A stretch of 64,000 nucleotides of DNA from an uncultured Alphaproteobacteria bacterium (GCA_944391715.1 CALXUP010000007.1:1-64000), one strand, 5' to 3'. Shown: positions 41,856 to 51,336, counted from the first letter of the stretch. The notes: generated by a model from the sequence alone, not told the origin. Translations and numbers: made by a program.

Positions 41856-42998
41856 ATGGCTGTCAGAATACTGAAATCTATTTTATTCTCAGGCGCAATT
41901 TGTTTTTTGCCGCAATTATCCGCAGCGCAAGGCTGGGAATTTTCGCAATCGGGGCTGGCCGGGCTCTATTACGGCATTATGGAAACGCGGGACAGCAATA
42001 ATCTTGACAATCTCTCCAATCGTACCGTTTTTCGGGCAGACGGCAAAGCTGAAGCCGCTTATCTTACCGATGATTTCGGACGTTTCGGGCTGCATGCCGA
42101 TTACACGGTCGTTTACCGCCAGCATTATCATGATTACTCGGAAGGAGACTGGCGCTTTTATCCGTATCTGCTGGCCGAAAATCCCGATTACGGGCGCTTT
42201 ACGGCCGGTTACAGTTACAGTGCGGCTTATCAGCTGCATCAGGGTGCCGGGAAAATTTCGTTTATCGGCGTGCAAAACAGCAATCTGACTTATTTTCTTT
42301 CCAGTGCCAACTGGAGCAACCGTTTTAAACGCGTGAAATTTGTTACCCCTAAGTCGACCAATATTATGGATGACGGCCGCGCCTTAAAATTTAACTATTT
42401 TACACCGGAAATCGGCAATACGATATTCGGGTTCAGCTATACGCCGGACAATGCCAACCGGCGCGGTATGGTCAGCAGATATGCAAAATATCAAACCAAA
42501 GAAGACGGCTATACCGCCGGGATGAAAAACCGTTGGGAGCTGCCGGAGGGAACGCTTTATACTTCCGTTACGCACGGATTGTTTAATCGTACGGATAAAG
42601 AATGGGCTTTCGGCGCCCGCTGGGAACTCAACAAATTTTATGTTTCGGCCTCGTACAAAAAGGCTTATATCGACGGCGACCGCAATCCGATTTCGACTCA
42701 GGCGGTCAATTCTCATCTGCCGGCTTATTTTGACAATTACCGCGAAGGACAGGCCTGGGATTTTAGCATCGGGTATGATTTTGGGCGGTTTAAGACACAG
42801 TTTGCCTATTTGCATACCGAAGCCGAAAATACCCGCAACAGCGACGACTTGTTTGTGCAGGAAAACCGCTTTTCTCTCAACCGGTATTTTGAGCTCTTTC
42901 TGATTAACGGCTATATCAACTCAAAAGGTTTTGAGCGCCATTCCTACAATAACAACAAAGGTTATACGATTATCAGCGGCCTGGCGGTTAAATATTGA
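41856..42998 (+). CDS. Outer-membrane beta-barrel protein, putative porin
   Basis: 380 aa with a signal peptide (residues 1-24, cleavage near SAA-QG). The rest is rich in alternating aromatic/small strands (GLAGLYYGIMETRD, GKAEAAYLTDDFGRFGLHADYTVVYR, WDFSIGYDFGRFKTQFAYLHTEAEN) and ends YTIISGLAVKY, with the terminal aromatic (Tyr) expected of outer-membrane proteins. About 14-16 strands are likely. It resembles general porins of Alphaproteobacteria but no family motif was found. Confidence 0.65.
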   Translation: MAVRILKSILFSGAICFLPQLSAAQGWEFSQSGLAGLYYGIMETRDSNNLDNLSNRTVFRADGKAEAAYLTDDFGRFGLHADYTVVYRQHYHDYSEGDWRFYPYLLAENPDYGRFTAGYSYSAAYQLHQGAGKISFIGVQNSNLTYFLSSANWSNRFKRVKFVTPKSTNIMDDGRALKFNYFTPEIGNTIFGFSYTPDNANRRGMVSRYAKYQTKEDGYTAGMKNRWELPEGTLYTSVTHGLFNRTDKEWAFGARWELNKFYVSASYKKAYIDGDRNPISTQAVNSHLPAYFDNYREGQAWDFSIGYDFGRFKTQFAYLHTEAENTRNSDDLFVQENRFSLNRYFELFLINGYINSKGFERHSYNNNKGYTIISGLAVKY

Positions 42999-43056
42999 CA
43001 TTTTTTAATTCGGCGTTTTTAATAACCTCGTAAATAAAACTCCTGAAAGGTATCAG

Positions 43057-43536
43057 ATGCCGCAAAGTTTTGCCCCGTTGATTGATGAAAAAACCAAAAT
43101 CCTGATTATCGGGACGATGCCCGGAATCGCATCGTTGGATGCTGCAGAATATTATGCCCATCCGCGGAATGCCTTTTGGAAGATTATGTCAGAAACCTTC
43201 AACAACGGACAGATGTTCCAGTCTTACGAAAAGAAGAAAAAATGCCTGCTGGCGCACGGAATTGGTTTATGGGACAATTTGCAATATTGTGAAAGAAGCG
43301 GCAGTTTGGACAGCAATATCCGAAAAGAAATCCCCAATGATTTTGAGACGCTACTGGCCCAATATCCCAAAGTGCAAAAACTGCTTTTTAACGGACAGAA
43401 GTCTTTTCTGTTTTTCAAAAAATATCATTCCGGTTTGTTGGAAAAACTGGAGCATTATACCCTGCCCTCGACCAGCCCGGCGAATGCAACGCTTTGTTTT
43501 GATAAAAAATTAGCAGAATGGCGAAAATTTATATAA
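43057..43536 (+). CDS. DNA-deoxyinosine glycosylase (UDG family 6)
   Basis: 159 aa. The Mug/UDG-like motifs are typical of the hypoxanthine-DNA glycosylase group: ILIIGTMPGIASLDAAEYYAHPRNAFWKIM (GTMPGxxSL...YYAHPRNxFW), HGIGLWDNLQYCERSGSLDSNIR and LPSTSPAN near the end. It removes deaminated adenine (hypoxanthine) from DNA. A shared terminator separates it from the convergent MerR gene. Confidence 0.85.
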   Translation: MPQSFAPLIDEKTKILIIGTMPGIASLDAAEYYAHPRNAFWKIMSETFNNGQMFQSYEKKKKCLLAHGIGLWDNLQYCERSGSLDSNIRKEIPNDFETLLAQYPKVQKLLFNGQKSFLFFKKYHSGLLEKLEHYTLPSTSPANATLCFDKKLAEWRKFI

Positions 43537-43567
43537 AAAATGCGCCATGACTTTGGCGCTTTTTTTT
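43535..43567. terminator. Bidirectional terminator
   Basis: GCGCCA and TGGCGC stem with a 6-base loop, A-run before and long T-run after, between the glycosylase gene and merR. Confidence 0.75.
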
Positions 43568-43973
43568 ATTCGGCGGCGATTTCCATCGTCTTTTGCATTT
43601 CCGTCCGGATTTCTTTTAACTCACTGACAATCCCGCTGACAAGCTCGCGGCAGTTGTCATCCAAGGCCGAAGGATCAACATCTTCAAAAAAATCTTTTTG
43701 AATTTCCTCTCCGACCAGCTTTTTGGTTCCTTTTTCCTTAAAAAGCTTTTGAACGCCCTCAATGGTGTAGCGCTTGTCATAAAGGTATTCTTTTATCGTC
43801 CTGACCAATTCAACGTCATCCGGCCGATAATAGCGCCGGCCGCCGCTTCTTTTCATCGGCTTAATCTGAGAGAACTTGGTTTCCCAAAAACGCAGGACAT
43901 GGGTTGCCACGCCAAGCTCTTCCGCAACTTCTGCAATTGTTCTGAAAGCAGATTTACTTTTGTTGACAACCAT
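43566..43973 (-). CDS. MerR-family regulator
   Basis: 135 aa. The N-terminal winged HTH is of MerR type: [74 protein letters not shown]. The C-terminus is short and acidic. In Alphaproteobacteria a regulator of this kind regularly follows ihfA; its target is not established. The gap to ihfA is 17 bp. Confidence 0.9.
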   Translation of the reverse strand: MVVNKSKSAFRTIAEVAEELGVATHVLRFWETKFSQIKPMKRSGGRRYYRPDDVELVRTIKEYLYDKRYTIEGVQKLFKEKGTKKLVGEEIQKDFFEDVDPSALDDNCRELVSGIVSELKEIRTEMQKTMEIAAE

Positions 43974-43990
43974 TTGCTTTTCCTAAAAAA

Positions 43991-44275
43991 TTATGCGTTG
44001 ATTGTTTTTCTCATCGTCTGGGACGGCTTGAACGAAATTACACGGCGGGAGGTGATAACAGCCTCGACTCCGGTTTTCGGGTTGCGGCCGGAACGAGCCT
44101 TTTTATCGCGCAGGGAAAATGTTCCGAAAGAAGACAATTTCACGTCATTGCCGCGAGCCAGCTCTTGCACAATCTCATCCAAAACCATATCCAAAATTTC
44201 ATTAGAATCTTTTCTAGAAAGACCGATTTCTTCATAAATAGTCTCAGCAACATCTGCACGAGTAATTGTTTTCAT
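43991..44275 (-). CDS. ihfA: Integration host factor alpha subunit
   Basis: 94 aa, close to normal length. HU/IHF fold: TITRADVAETIYEEIGLSRKDSNEILDMVLDEIVQELARGNDVKLSSFGTFSLRDKKARSGRNPKTGVEAVITSRRVISFKPS, with the GRNPKTGxxxxI-xxRRVxxF arm that inserts in the DNA minor groove. It pairs with IHF-beta to bend DNA. It follows fabH in the conserved plsX-fabH-ihfA-merR order. Confidence 0.95.
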   Translation of the reverse strand: MKTITRADVAETIYEEIGLSRKDSNEILDMVLDEIVQELARGNDVKLSSFGTFSLRDKKARSGRNPKTGVEAVITSRRVISFKPSQTMRKTINA

Positions 44276-44394
44276 CTCATATTCCTTTAATATTACTAAT
44301 AACGATATCTTTTTTCTTTTGCTCGAAATATTTAGCTTAATTTATTTCAGATGACAAGCCGAATCAGCAATTTAATAAACAGAAAAAACTCCCG

Positions 44395-45372
44395 TTAAAT
44401 TCTGATTAAGGCTCCGCCCGAGGTAAATCCGGCGCCCATGGCGGTCAGCACAATAAGATCGCCTTTTTTGATTTTGCCGTTTTCAAAGCTTTCGGATAAT
44501 GCCAACGGAATGGAGGCTGCCGAGGTGTTGCCGTGATTGTTGACGGTAACAACAACTTTTTCTTCCGGCAGGCCGAGTTTTTGGCCTACCCCGTTGATAA
44601 TGCGGATATTTGCCTGATGAGGAATCAGCAAGTCAATATCTTCAGCTTTGACGCCGGCATCGGCCATAACGTCTTCAGCGGCCTGGCTCAAGGAATTGAT
44701 TGCATATTTGAAGACTTCTTTGCCGTCCATCCAGATAAAACCGGCCGTCTGGGTTGAAGAAACGCCGCCGGTGGATTTCAAACTGTCATAATGGCTGCCG
44801 TCAGAATAAAGGCGGGTTGCCAAAATGCCGGTATCGGTATTGTCGCCTTTGCCTTCACAAGCGCGCAGAACAACGGCCCCTGCCCCGTCGCCGAACAAGA
44901 CGCAGGTATTGCGGTCTGTCCAGTCAACAATTTTAGACAAGCTCTCAGCACCGATGACAACCGCGCATTTTGCCTGTTTGAGACGAATCATATTATCCGC
45001 CATAGTCAGGGCATATACGAATCCCGAACAAGCCGCCGAAATGTCAAAAGTCGGCGTACCGGCCTTAACCCCCAGCTTTCCGCCGATTTTGGCAGAAACG
45101 GCCGGCGTGGTGTTATCCGGCGTTACGGTTGCAACCACAACCAAATCAACGTCTTCAACGGAGATTCCGGCAGAAGCAATGGCTTTTTGCGCTGCCGCAA
45201 CGGCCATATCCGATGTCAGCTCGTCCGTAACGATGTGGCGCTGCTTAATCCCGGTGCGGGTGCTGATCCATTCGTCATTGGTTTCGACCATTTTGGAAAG
45301 GTCGTCATTGGTTAAAATTTTAGCCGGCAGATAGTGCCCATGGCCGATAATTTCAGATCTAATAAGCGTCAT
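44395..45372 (-). CDS. fabH: 3-oxoacyl-ACP synthase III
   Basis: 325 aa. KAS III with active-site Cys in FDISAACSGFVYAL, His in LLIPHQANIRIINGVGQKLG and Asn in VNNHGNTSAASIPLAL. It condenses acetyl-CoA with malonyl-ACP to start fatty-acid synthesis. The start overlaps the plsX stop by 14 bp, implying coupled translation. Confidence 0.97.
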   Translation of the reverse strand: MTLIRSEIIGHGHYLPAKILTNDDLSKMVETNDEWISTRTGIKQRHIVTDELTSDMAVAAAQKAIASAGISVEDVDLVVVATVTPDNTTPAVSAKIGGKLGVKAGTPTFDISAACSGFVYALTMADNMIRLKQAKCAVVIGAESLSKIVDWTDRNTCVLFGDGAGAVVLRACEGKGDNTDTGILATRLYSDGSHYDSLKSTGGVSSTQTAGFIWMDGKEVFKYAINSLSQAAEDVMADAGVKAEDIDLLIPHQANIRIINGVGQKLGLPEEKVVVTVNNHGNTSAASIPLALSESFENGKIKKGDLIVLTAMGAGFTSGGALIRI

Positions 45373-46426
45373 AGATAATTTCCTGTGAGAGTTCGTCCAA
45401 ATCTACTTTTTCCAGTTCCGCCCTGATGGTGGCGACAAAGTTTTGTCTGACCAGCGAAATGGCATTGCCGACGGCAACGGAATATCCCAAAGCGTCTGTT
45501 CCGCCATGGCTTTTTACCGACAAGCCGTTCAGGCCGACAAACATTGCCCCGTTATACAGGCGGGGATCCATTGTTTTTTTCAGGCCGAGCATTGCTCCCA
45601 GCATAAAAGGCATTCCGAGTTTGGCCAGCCAGGATTTCTGAACCGAGCTTTTCATCAGACGCAAGACCAAACGCGCCGTTCCTTCAATCGATTTGAGGGC
45701 AATATTGCCGGTGAAACCGTCGGAAACGATAACATCCGCCACCCCGTTCGGGATTTCGTGCGGCTCGATATAACCGATAAAATCAATATCGAGACGGGAG
45801 GTTTTAATCAGATGCGCGGCATGGCGAATCTCTTCCTTGCCTTTCATTTCTTCCGCCCCGATATTCAACAGGGCAACCCGTGGACGCGAAAGTCCGAGGG
45901 CATGGCGGGCAAAGATATCGCCCATCAATGCAAATTCGGCCAGATTCAGGGCATCACATTCCGTGTTGGCGCCCAAATCGAGCATAACGTATTTGCCAAA
46001 CTGATGCGGCATTATGCTGACAATTGCCGGACGATGGATTTTTTGGATGGTACGGAGCACAAGCTTGGAAATTGCCATCAAAGCACCGGTATTGCCGGCG
46101 GAAACAACCGCCTGAGCCTCACCGTTTTTGACGGCATCAATCGCCATATGCATACTGGTGTTGCGGTTGCGGATAACCTGTGAGGGCTTGTCATCATTGC
46201 TTACGACTTCGTCGGAATGACGGATTTCGCAGACTTCCTGCAATGACGGGTAATTTTTCAACTGGGCTGTGATTTTATCCTTATCGCCAAACAATAAAAA
46301 CCTGGCGTCCGGATTTTTTTTTGCGGCCAACGCAAGCCCCTCAATTACGACTCTGGGGGAATTATCTCCCCCCATCGCATCGATTGATATGACCAGATTA
46401 TTCGTATCAGACAACATCTGCTCCAT
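45359..46426 (-). CDS. plsX: Phosphate acyltransferase PlsX
   Basis: 355 aa. ISIDAMGGDNSPRVVIEGL at the start, VVSAGNTGALMAISKLVLRTI, DLGANTECDALNLAEFALMGDIFA and VADVIVSDGFTGNIALKSIEGT are characteristic. It makes acyl-phosphate from acyl-ACP for phospholipid synthesis at the inner membrane. ATG at 46426 is given; MLSDT three codons later is an alternative. The gap to rpmF is 22 bp. Confidence 0.97.
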   Translation of the reverse strand: MEQMLSDTNNLVISIDAMGGDNSPRVVIEGLALAAKKNPDARFLLFGDKDKITAQLKNYPSLQEVCEIRHSDEVVSNDDKPSQVIRNRNTSMHMAIDAVKNGEAQAVVSAGNTGALMAISKLVLRTIQKIHRPAIVSIMPHQFGKYVMLDLGANTECDALNLAEFALMGDIFARHALGLSRPRVALLNIGAEEMKGKEEIRHAAHLIKTSRLDIDFIGYIEPHEIPNGVADVIVSDGFTGNIALKSIEGTARLVLRLMKSSVQKSWLAKLGMPFMLGAMLGLKKTMDPRLYNGAMFVGLNGLSVKSHGGTDALGYSVAVGNAISLVRQNFVATIRAELEKVDLDELSQEIIYDAY

Positions 46427-46448
46427 ATTTATACAGATTTATAATAAA

Positions 46449-46637
46449 TTATTCAGCTGAAGCTTTCTTAGCAACAACTTCTTTACCGTCATAGTATCCG
46501 CAGGAAGCGCATACGTTATGCGGTCTCTTCAGCTCTCCGCAGTTCGGGCATTCCTGATAGGAATTAGCCTTCAGAGCATCGTGGGAACGACGCATATTGC
46601 GGCGCGAAGGAGTAGTTTTCTTTTTAGGTGTAGCCAT
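46449..46637 (-). CDS. rpmF: 50S ribosomal protein L32
   Basis: 62 aa. [23 protein letters not shown] at the N-terminus and the zinc ligands [20 protein letters not shown] (two CxxC pairs). It is a component of the large ribosomal subunit. Preceded by the DUF177 gene with 146 bp between. Confidence 0.98.
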   Translation of the reverse strand: MATPKKKTTPSRRNMRRSHDALKANSYQECPNCGELKRPHNVCASCGYYDGKEVVAKKASAE

Positions 46638-46783
46638 TTTCTTATACTCTATTAATTGTTATTTACACTTTTTTCAAAGCTATTCATAAACCATTTAGTT
46701 TTTAAATGCAACTAAATTAATGAGGTTTAAAAATTCCTGAAATCCTTTTAGCCAATATTTTTACATTTTGCAAGCACAAAATA

Positions 46784-47302
46784 TTACTTCTTTAATTTTT
46801 TTAGAACGTTGAACGGATTCATCGCTTCCGTCGTTTCGGCATCAAATTCCGACTCAAAAACAAAAACCTCTCCGTCTTTGCGCGGATAATCTTCAATCAT
46901 CAGCGCCACCTGCTCGATGATGATGTCGCCGAGGTTGATTTTTCCGTCTTCAACAATATCCGGCACGTCATCGTCAAACTCCGGTTCCATATCGCGGATA
47001 TCCTTATAAGTGGCTTTGGTGTCGTAATGAAGCGCAAAGTCTCCCTCATAGACCTTGTCAAAATTCTCAAGGCTGATAACGCTGGTCAGTTCCAGTTCGG
47101 CTTTGACTTTGCCGGTAACATTCAACGCGTGTTCCCGGCGGTTATGTTTTAAGTATATCTCCGCCGTGCAGGATTTTACCGCCGGAACCTTTAAAACTTC
47201 CGTCAGATAGACTAAATCTTTAGCCGAGGCCGTGATTTGATATTTTTTAACCGAAGAAGATAATCCGTCTACTTCTATCGGATAAGAAAAAAGATTTTGC
47301 AT
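46784..47302 (-). CDS. DUF177/YceD-family protein
   Basis: 172 aa. The family core is visible in VKAELELTSVISLENFDKVYEGDFALHYDT and DDVPDIVEDGKINLGDIIIEQVALMIEDYPRKDGE (the conserved I/VDLGDIVxEQxxLxLPxxP region). The bacterial homologue upstream of rpmF is implicated in 23S rRNA metabolism/ribosome assembly. It is divergent from the BamE-like gene. Confidence 0.9.
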   Translation of the reverse strand: MQNLFSYPIEVDGLSSSVKKYQITASAKDLVYLTEVLKVPAVKSCTAEIYLKHNRREHALNVTGKVKAELELTSVISLENFDKVYEGDFALHYDTKATYKDIRDMEPEFDDDVPDIVEDGKINLGDIIIEQVALMIEDYPRKDGEVFVFESEFDAETTEAMNPFNVLKKLKK

Positions 47303-47364
47303 AAATCGTTTCCTTATGTTATAAAGTGGAAAACTGTTGTGATATTAGCGTCAAGGATTTTCAG

Positions 47365-47823
47365 ATGTCAACAAACAAAATACTTTTCAGCATTCTAACG
47401 GCAGCTGCGCTCTGCTCTTGTTCAAGCGATGTTTTTGTGTCGCACAACGGCAATATGCCGACAAACGACAGAATCTCCCAGCTCAAACCCGGACAAAGCA
47501 AAGAGGAGGTTTTGAGCCTGCTCGGCGCTCCGTCTTCCGTGGTTTCGCTGGATAAAAACACTTGGATTTATATGTCATCCGAAGTCAAGCAGGTGGCTTT
47601 TTTCAAGCCTACCGAAATTGACCGCGATGTTTTGACAATCAAGTTTGACAAATATGACCAGGTGGCCGATATTGACCGTCTGAACAAAAAGAACGGAACG
47701 GAAGTGGCCGTCAGCACCGACGCAACGCAGACCCTCGGGCAGGAACCCGGCTTCTTTGAAAAATATTTCGGCGGAGTCGGACAATATATGCCGTTTGCTA
47801 CCCGAAACCGCGAAAATTTGTAA
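47365..47823 (+). CDS. bamE: BamE/SmpA/OmlA-family outer-membrane lipoprotein
   Basis: 152 aa from the ATG at 47365. A lipoprotein signal peptide (ILTAAALCSCSSD, lipobox with lipidated Cys about residue 18) is followed by the SmpA/OmlA domain: RISQLKPGQSKEEVLSLLGAPSSVVSLDKNTWIYMSSEVKQVAFFKPTEIDRDVLTIKFDKYDQVADIDR. BamE helps BamA insert outer-membrane proteins. The gene lies divergent from the DUF177-rpmF block, a standard alphaproteobacterial position. The longer reading frame upstream of the ATG is not needed. Confidence 0.92.
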   Translation: MSTNKILFSILTAAALCSCSSDVFVSHNGNMPTNDRISQLKPGQSKEEVLSLLGAPSSVVSLDKNTWIYMSSEVKQVAFFKPTEIDRDVLTIKFDKYDQVADIDRLNKKNGTEVAVSTDATQTLGQEPGFFEKYFGGVGQYMPFATRNRENL

Positions 47824-47828
47824 GCAAA

Positions 47829-47856
47829 AAGCCTTGGTTCCAACCAAGGCTTTTTT
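47829..47856. terminator. Terminator after bamE
   Basis: AAGCCTTGGTT and AACCAAGGCTT pair around CC, followed by T-run; also serves the convergent gene at 47,867. Confidence 0.85.
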
Positions 47857-47866
47857 GTTAAAGCGT

Positions 47867-48301
47867 TTACCCTTCAACGGCTTTTTCCAGATATTCTTCA
47901 CTATCGGCTTCCAATCCGTAATAGTCGTTTTTCAAACGGGGCGATGCTTTTTTACGGCGGTTGCGATACAAAACCTGTTCGGCCTCGCCGTCTTGTCCGT
48001 AATGTATGCCGACTACCCCGCAGTCAAGCGTTGTTCCGGTGGGAATCGGATAAAATTTGAATGTACCGACCTCAATGGTCATTACGTTTTTATCAACATA
48101 AAGGAAAAGATGGTAAGATTTGCGTTCTTTGTCTTTTAACGTCATTGCCCAAACGTTTTTCCGTTCTCCCTGCTGATAAAAGCAAACCAACCGGGGATGG
48201 CAGACTATTTTGGTTTTCGGCACGCCAAAACTGTCGATAAAATTTAACATCTCCCGTTCAATACCCGATGCCGTTTCGGCATATAAACCCAGCTCTTTCA
48301 T
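47867..48301 (-). CDS. Hypothetical protein, 144 aa
   Basis: No family recognised. Soluble, mixed alpha/beta, with GVPKTKIVCHPRLVCFYQQGE, ERKSYHLFLYVDKNVMTIEVGTFKFYPIPTGTTLD and a charged C-terminal tail. No signal peptide. It starts with ATG 48301 and is convergent with bamE. Confidence 0.5.
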   Translation of the reverse strand: MKELGLYAETASGIEREMLNFIDSFGVPKTKIVCHPRLVCFYQQGERKNVWAMTLKDKERKSYHLFLYVDKNVMTIEVGTFKFYPIPTGTTLDCGVVGIHYGQDGEAEQVLYRNRRKKASPRLKNDYYGLEADSEEYLEKAVEG

Positions 48302-48465
48302 TTTGCTTTTGTTTTTAATTAATAATTTTGTTAATAATTCTCGAAATGTTTGCTGAGTATAGACCTCAGGCTTCTTTTGTCAATAAGTTTCTCCAACGTC
48401 TTTAATTATCAATTTTTGCTTATATATGAATCTGCGAATTTAATTTTTCAGATAAGGATTGGAAA

Positions 48466-49737
48466 ATGTTTAAAAACAAAATCGGTTACTTTGTTTCCGC
48501 CCTCTCCTGTGCGTTGTTGTTCTCGGCGGCGGACGGGGCGGCCAGCCTGACAGAAACTCCGGCAGACGACGGTTCTTTGTCTGCCAGAGACACGCATCAG
48601 CCCAAGTCGGCCAAGCAACGCGCAACCGCCGGCAAAATCCGCCGAAACCACAGCTTTAGCGATTTGGGTCAGGCCTATACGGATTTTAAGAATAAGCTCA
48701 GCAAAAAATACGGCTTTGATTATTCGATAGACATTTCATATATGGCGCAGCGCGGCGCTCCAAACGGCAGAAAAACGGCTTATCAGACAATTATCTATCC
48801 GTCTTTTACCTGGACGACTTTTCAAAACGAATACGGAACCGGAACGTTAAACTTTGCTTATAACATTGCCCGTTACGGCGGTTCCAGCGGAGAAAGAATC
48901 GGAAACAATATCGGTGTTGCGTCTGCCATTAACGATTATACCACGTCGTCCAATGCCTTTGACGAACTTTATTACAGCTATCAACTCGGCGGAAAATGGA
49001 ACTGGCTGACCATTGGAGCCGGACAATTTCCGTTGTATAATTTTGACGGAACGGCTTACGACTCTAACCAACAGGTCAACTTTATCAACTACTCGCTTTC
49101 GCAAAACGCTACTTCAACCTATTCAACCTCCGGAGTCGGCCTCTTTACTCAGATTGCGCCGAATGACGAATGGTCTTTGACCATCGGTGCCCAAGATGCC
49201 ACAAATATTGACGGCATCAGCGTCAGGGTAAATCATTTGAACGAAGAACATTATACCACTTTTGCCTCGCTCTCTTATACGCCGACAATCAAAGGACTGG
49301 GCAGCGGACAATATTCCGTTATGGTTTATAACCAGCCTGCCGTTAAAGAGCAGCCGCAGACCACCAACGGCTGGTCGCTGAATGCATCTCAGAACATCGG
49401 TGAAAAATGGGCCGTCTTTTCCAGACTGAACGGTGTGTCCGGAAGTACTGCCTTTACCGACCTTTCTTTTGTGCTCGGTGCGGTTTATAATGATCCTTTA
49501 GACAGGAATCCGCTTGATCAGATTGGTCTGGCCGCCGCTTATAATAAAATCGACAAGACCGGCGTCGGCGACGAATCCGCCCGTCCTGACGAAACCGTGC
49601 TGGAAGCTTATTGGGCTTTCGGCATCTCAAAATGGGCCACCATAACGCCGGATATCCAATTTTATATTAAACCGGCGCTTAACCCAAAATCAGATTATGA
49701 TACGGTCTTTTCTTTGCGCGCTTCTCTGTTCTTTTAA
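48466..49737 (+). CDS. OprB-like outer-membrane porin
   Basis: 423 aa with a signal peptide (residues 1-26, cleavage near GAAS). A barrel of alternating strands follows, ending LEAYWAFGISKWATITPDIQFYIKPALNPKSDYDTVFSLRASLFF, which matches the C-terminal signature of OprB carbohydrate-selective porins (ELYYrfqltpWltlqPdlQYi..P....d..v..LR..l.F, terminal Phe). The N-terminal 60 residues are basic and Ser-rich and may be periplasmic. Substrate unknown, presumably sugars. Confidence 0.8.
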   Translation: MFKNKIGYFVSALSCALLFSAADGAASLTETPADDGSLSARDTHQPKSAKQRATAGKIRRNHSFSDLGQAYTDFKNKLSKKYGFDYSIDISYMAQRGAPNGRKTAYQTIIYPSFTWTTFQNEYGTGTLNFAYNIARYGGSSGERIGNNIGVASAINDYTTSSNAFDELYYSYQLGGKWNWLTIGAGQFPLYNFDGTAYDSNQQVNFINYSLSQNATSTYSTSGVGLFTQIAPNDEWSLTIGAQDATNIDGISVRVNHLNEEHYTTFASLSYTPTIKGLGSGQYSVMVYNQPAVKEQPQTTNGWSLNASQNIGEKWAVFSRLNGVSGSTAFTDLSFVLGAVYNDPLDRNPLDQIGLAAAYNKIDKTGVGDESARPDETVLEAYWAFGISKWATITPDIQFYIKPALNPKSDYDTVFSLRASLFF

Positions 49738-49753
49738 TTTAACCTGCCCTTGC

Positions 49754-49786
49754 AAAAACCCCGCTATTTTTCGGCGGGGTTTTTGT
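49754..49786 (+). terminator. Terminator after the OprB-like gene
   Basis: AAAACCCCGC and GGCGGGGTTTT pair around a T-rich loop, followed by TTG. Confidence 0.8.
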
Positions 49787-49832
49787 TATCTCTTTTCTTA
49801 GCCAAAATCCATATTCAACCTTTCAATACTGC

Positions 49833-49861
49833 TTGACACGGACGTTTTGTTGTGGTATAGT
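49833..49861 (+). promoter_or_regulatory. Promoter of the second cysteine-rich protein gene
   Basis: TTGACA (49,833-49,838), a 17-bp spacer and TATAGT (49,856-49,861), nearly the same as the promoter at 22,740-22,768. The leader is only about 50 bp, with AAGGGAGAAAGCCG before the ATG. Confidence 0.78.
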
Positions 49862-49910
49862 GGTCTTTGATGATAAGCAAAGAAAAGAATTTTTATAAGG
49901 GAGAAAGCCG

Positions 49911-51320
49911 ATGAGAAACTATAACACAATGCTACACATGAAACTTAATTCTGCGGTTTGTCTGACCGCGTTGTTGGCCTTTCTCCCATCCTCCGCTTTT
50001 GCCGGCATCTGCTTTTTGCCAGATTGTCAGGACGAAGACGTCGTTCAAGGTGATTTTAATATGAACCTTAACGAAGACACCGAGTTTTGTGAAAAAGAAG
50101 GTTATACCTATTACTCTTCCGGCGAATGTCCGCAATATTACGCCAAAATCGGAACCTGTTCCCGCGACGACCATTATCTGAAATGCGATGCCGTCAAATG
50201 GTGCAAAGATAACGGTTATAACACCACGTCCTGTTCCATTCCGCAATATGTCGACGGGCAATGTCCGAACGGAAAACCTTATTATAAACAATGTAAAACA
50301 GATAATGACCGGGCTTGTAAAGAACTCGGATACACCAAAACTTGTTCTTCCGGGCAGAAACTTTATCAAAATTCCGGACGTTGCGCTTATGATTCTTCTT
50401 ACGGGACTTGTTGCACACCTTCCGGATGTCCGAGTTATACCTCTACATCTTATTCTTCTTACGGGACTAACGGCACCGACGGATGCGAATACACCTGCTA
50501 TTACACCTGCGATATGGACTGCCCGTCCGGCACGTCAACGTCCAATCCGGGAGGCTGCGGCGGTTCGACCCGAAACGGCTGCGGCACAAAAACCTGTTAT
50601 TATCCTTATGAAGCCTGCTGTTATCCTTATTCCAGCGAAACCGGATGTTCCTGCGGAACCTATTCCTGCTCTGACGGCTGCGGCGGCACCAGAACCTGTT
50701 GTTCTTCCTGTCCCGACCCGGAACCGGAAGAAGATCCTTGCGATTACTCCGGCGTATCTTGTACATATGGCTGCGCTTCTCATGATTCCTGCGGAAAATG
50801 TTCTTCTTGCAAATCTGCTCCGCCAATAGATGATGATGAGGATGAGGACACCGGCGTCGTTGAAATTAATCCGGGTTGTAACGTTACATCTTTGTCTTGT
50901 TCGTATGGATGTGCTTCTTACAACTCCTGTGGCAAATGCGTTTCTTGCAAATCCAATCCGGATTGCAATGTGTCATCTTTGTCTTGTACATACGGGTGTG
51001 CTTCTACCAACACCTGCGGAAAATGTACTGCTTGTAAACCTAACCCCTGCGAAGGGCATTATTGTCCAAGCGGCGTACAATGCGGCAAAGCCGGATGTGC
51101 TACATATGGCACTCCTGACAGCTCTGGTTGTTGTGGCGTTGTATGTCTAGGTTGTAATATAACACAAGAACCAGGAAGTGGTTCTGATAAATATGACAAT
51201 CCCGGTAAAGATACTGGAGCCGTAGATCTTAAGCCTACAACGCCTGGAGGCGGTGGAATGAGTATAGATGATTTTCATCGCGAAGAATTTGATGGCTCTA
51301 CCAGTCTTGCTCCTTCTTAA
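49911..51320 (+). CDS. Secreted cysteine-rich repeat protein, 469 aa
   Basis: Paralogue of the 23,054 gene. The first 15 residues MRNYNTMLHMKLNSA and the N-domain (GICFLPDC, DEDVVQGDFNMN, CEKEGYTYY, YYAKIGTCSRDDHYLKCDA, CPNGKPYYKQCK) are near-identical, after which the proteins diverge. The C-terminal half has three SYGCASxxSCGKCxxC modules of about 30 residues separated by acidic or Pro linkers, then a non-Cys tail, GSDKYDNPGKDTGAVDLKPTTPGG. It is a secreted, disulfide- or metal-rich surface protein of unknown function. It has its own promoter and terminator. Confidence 0.8.
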   Translation: MRNYNTMLHMKLNSAVCLTALLAFLPSSAFAGICFLPDCQDEDVVQGDFNMNLNEDTEFCEKEGYTYYSSGECPQYYAKIGTCSRDDHYLKCDAVKWCKDNGYNTTSCSIPQYVDGQCPNGKPYYKQCKTDNDRACKELGYTKTCSSGQKLYQNSGRCAYDSSYGTCCTPSGCPSYTSTSYSSYGTNGTDGCEYTCYYTCDMDCPSGTSTSNPGGCGGSTRNGCGTKTCYYPYEACCYPYSSETGCSCGTYSCSDGCGGTRTCCSSCPDPEPEEDPCDYSGVSCTYGCASHDSCGKCSSCKSAPPIDDDEDEDTGVVEINPGCNVTSLSCSYGCASYNSCGKCVSCKSNPDCNVSSLSCTYGCASTNTCGKCTACKPNPCEGHYCPSGVQCGKAGCATYGTPDSSGCCGVVCLGCNITQEPGSGSDKYDNPGKDTGAVDLKPTTPGGGGMSIDDFHREEFDGSTSLAPS

Positions 51321-51336
51321 TATCTTTACACTAAAA

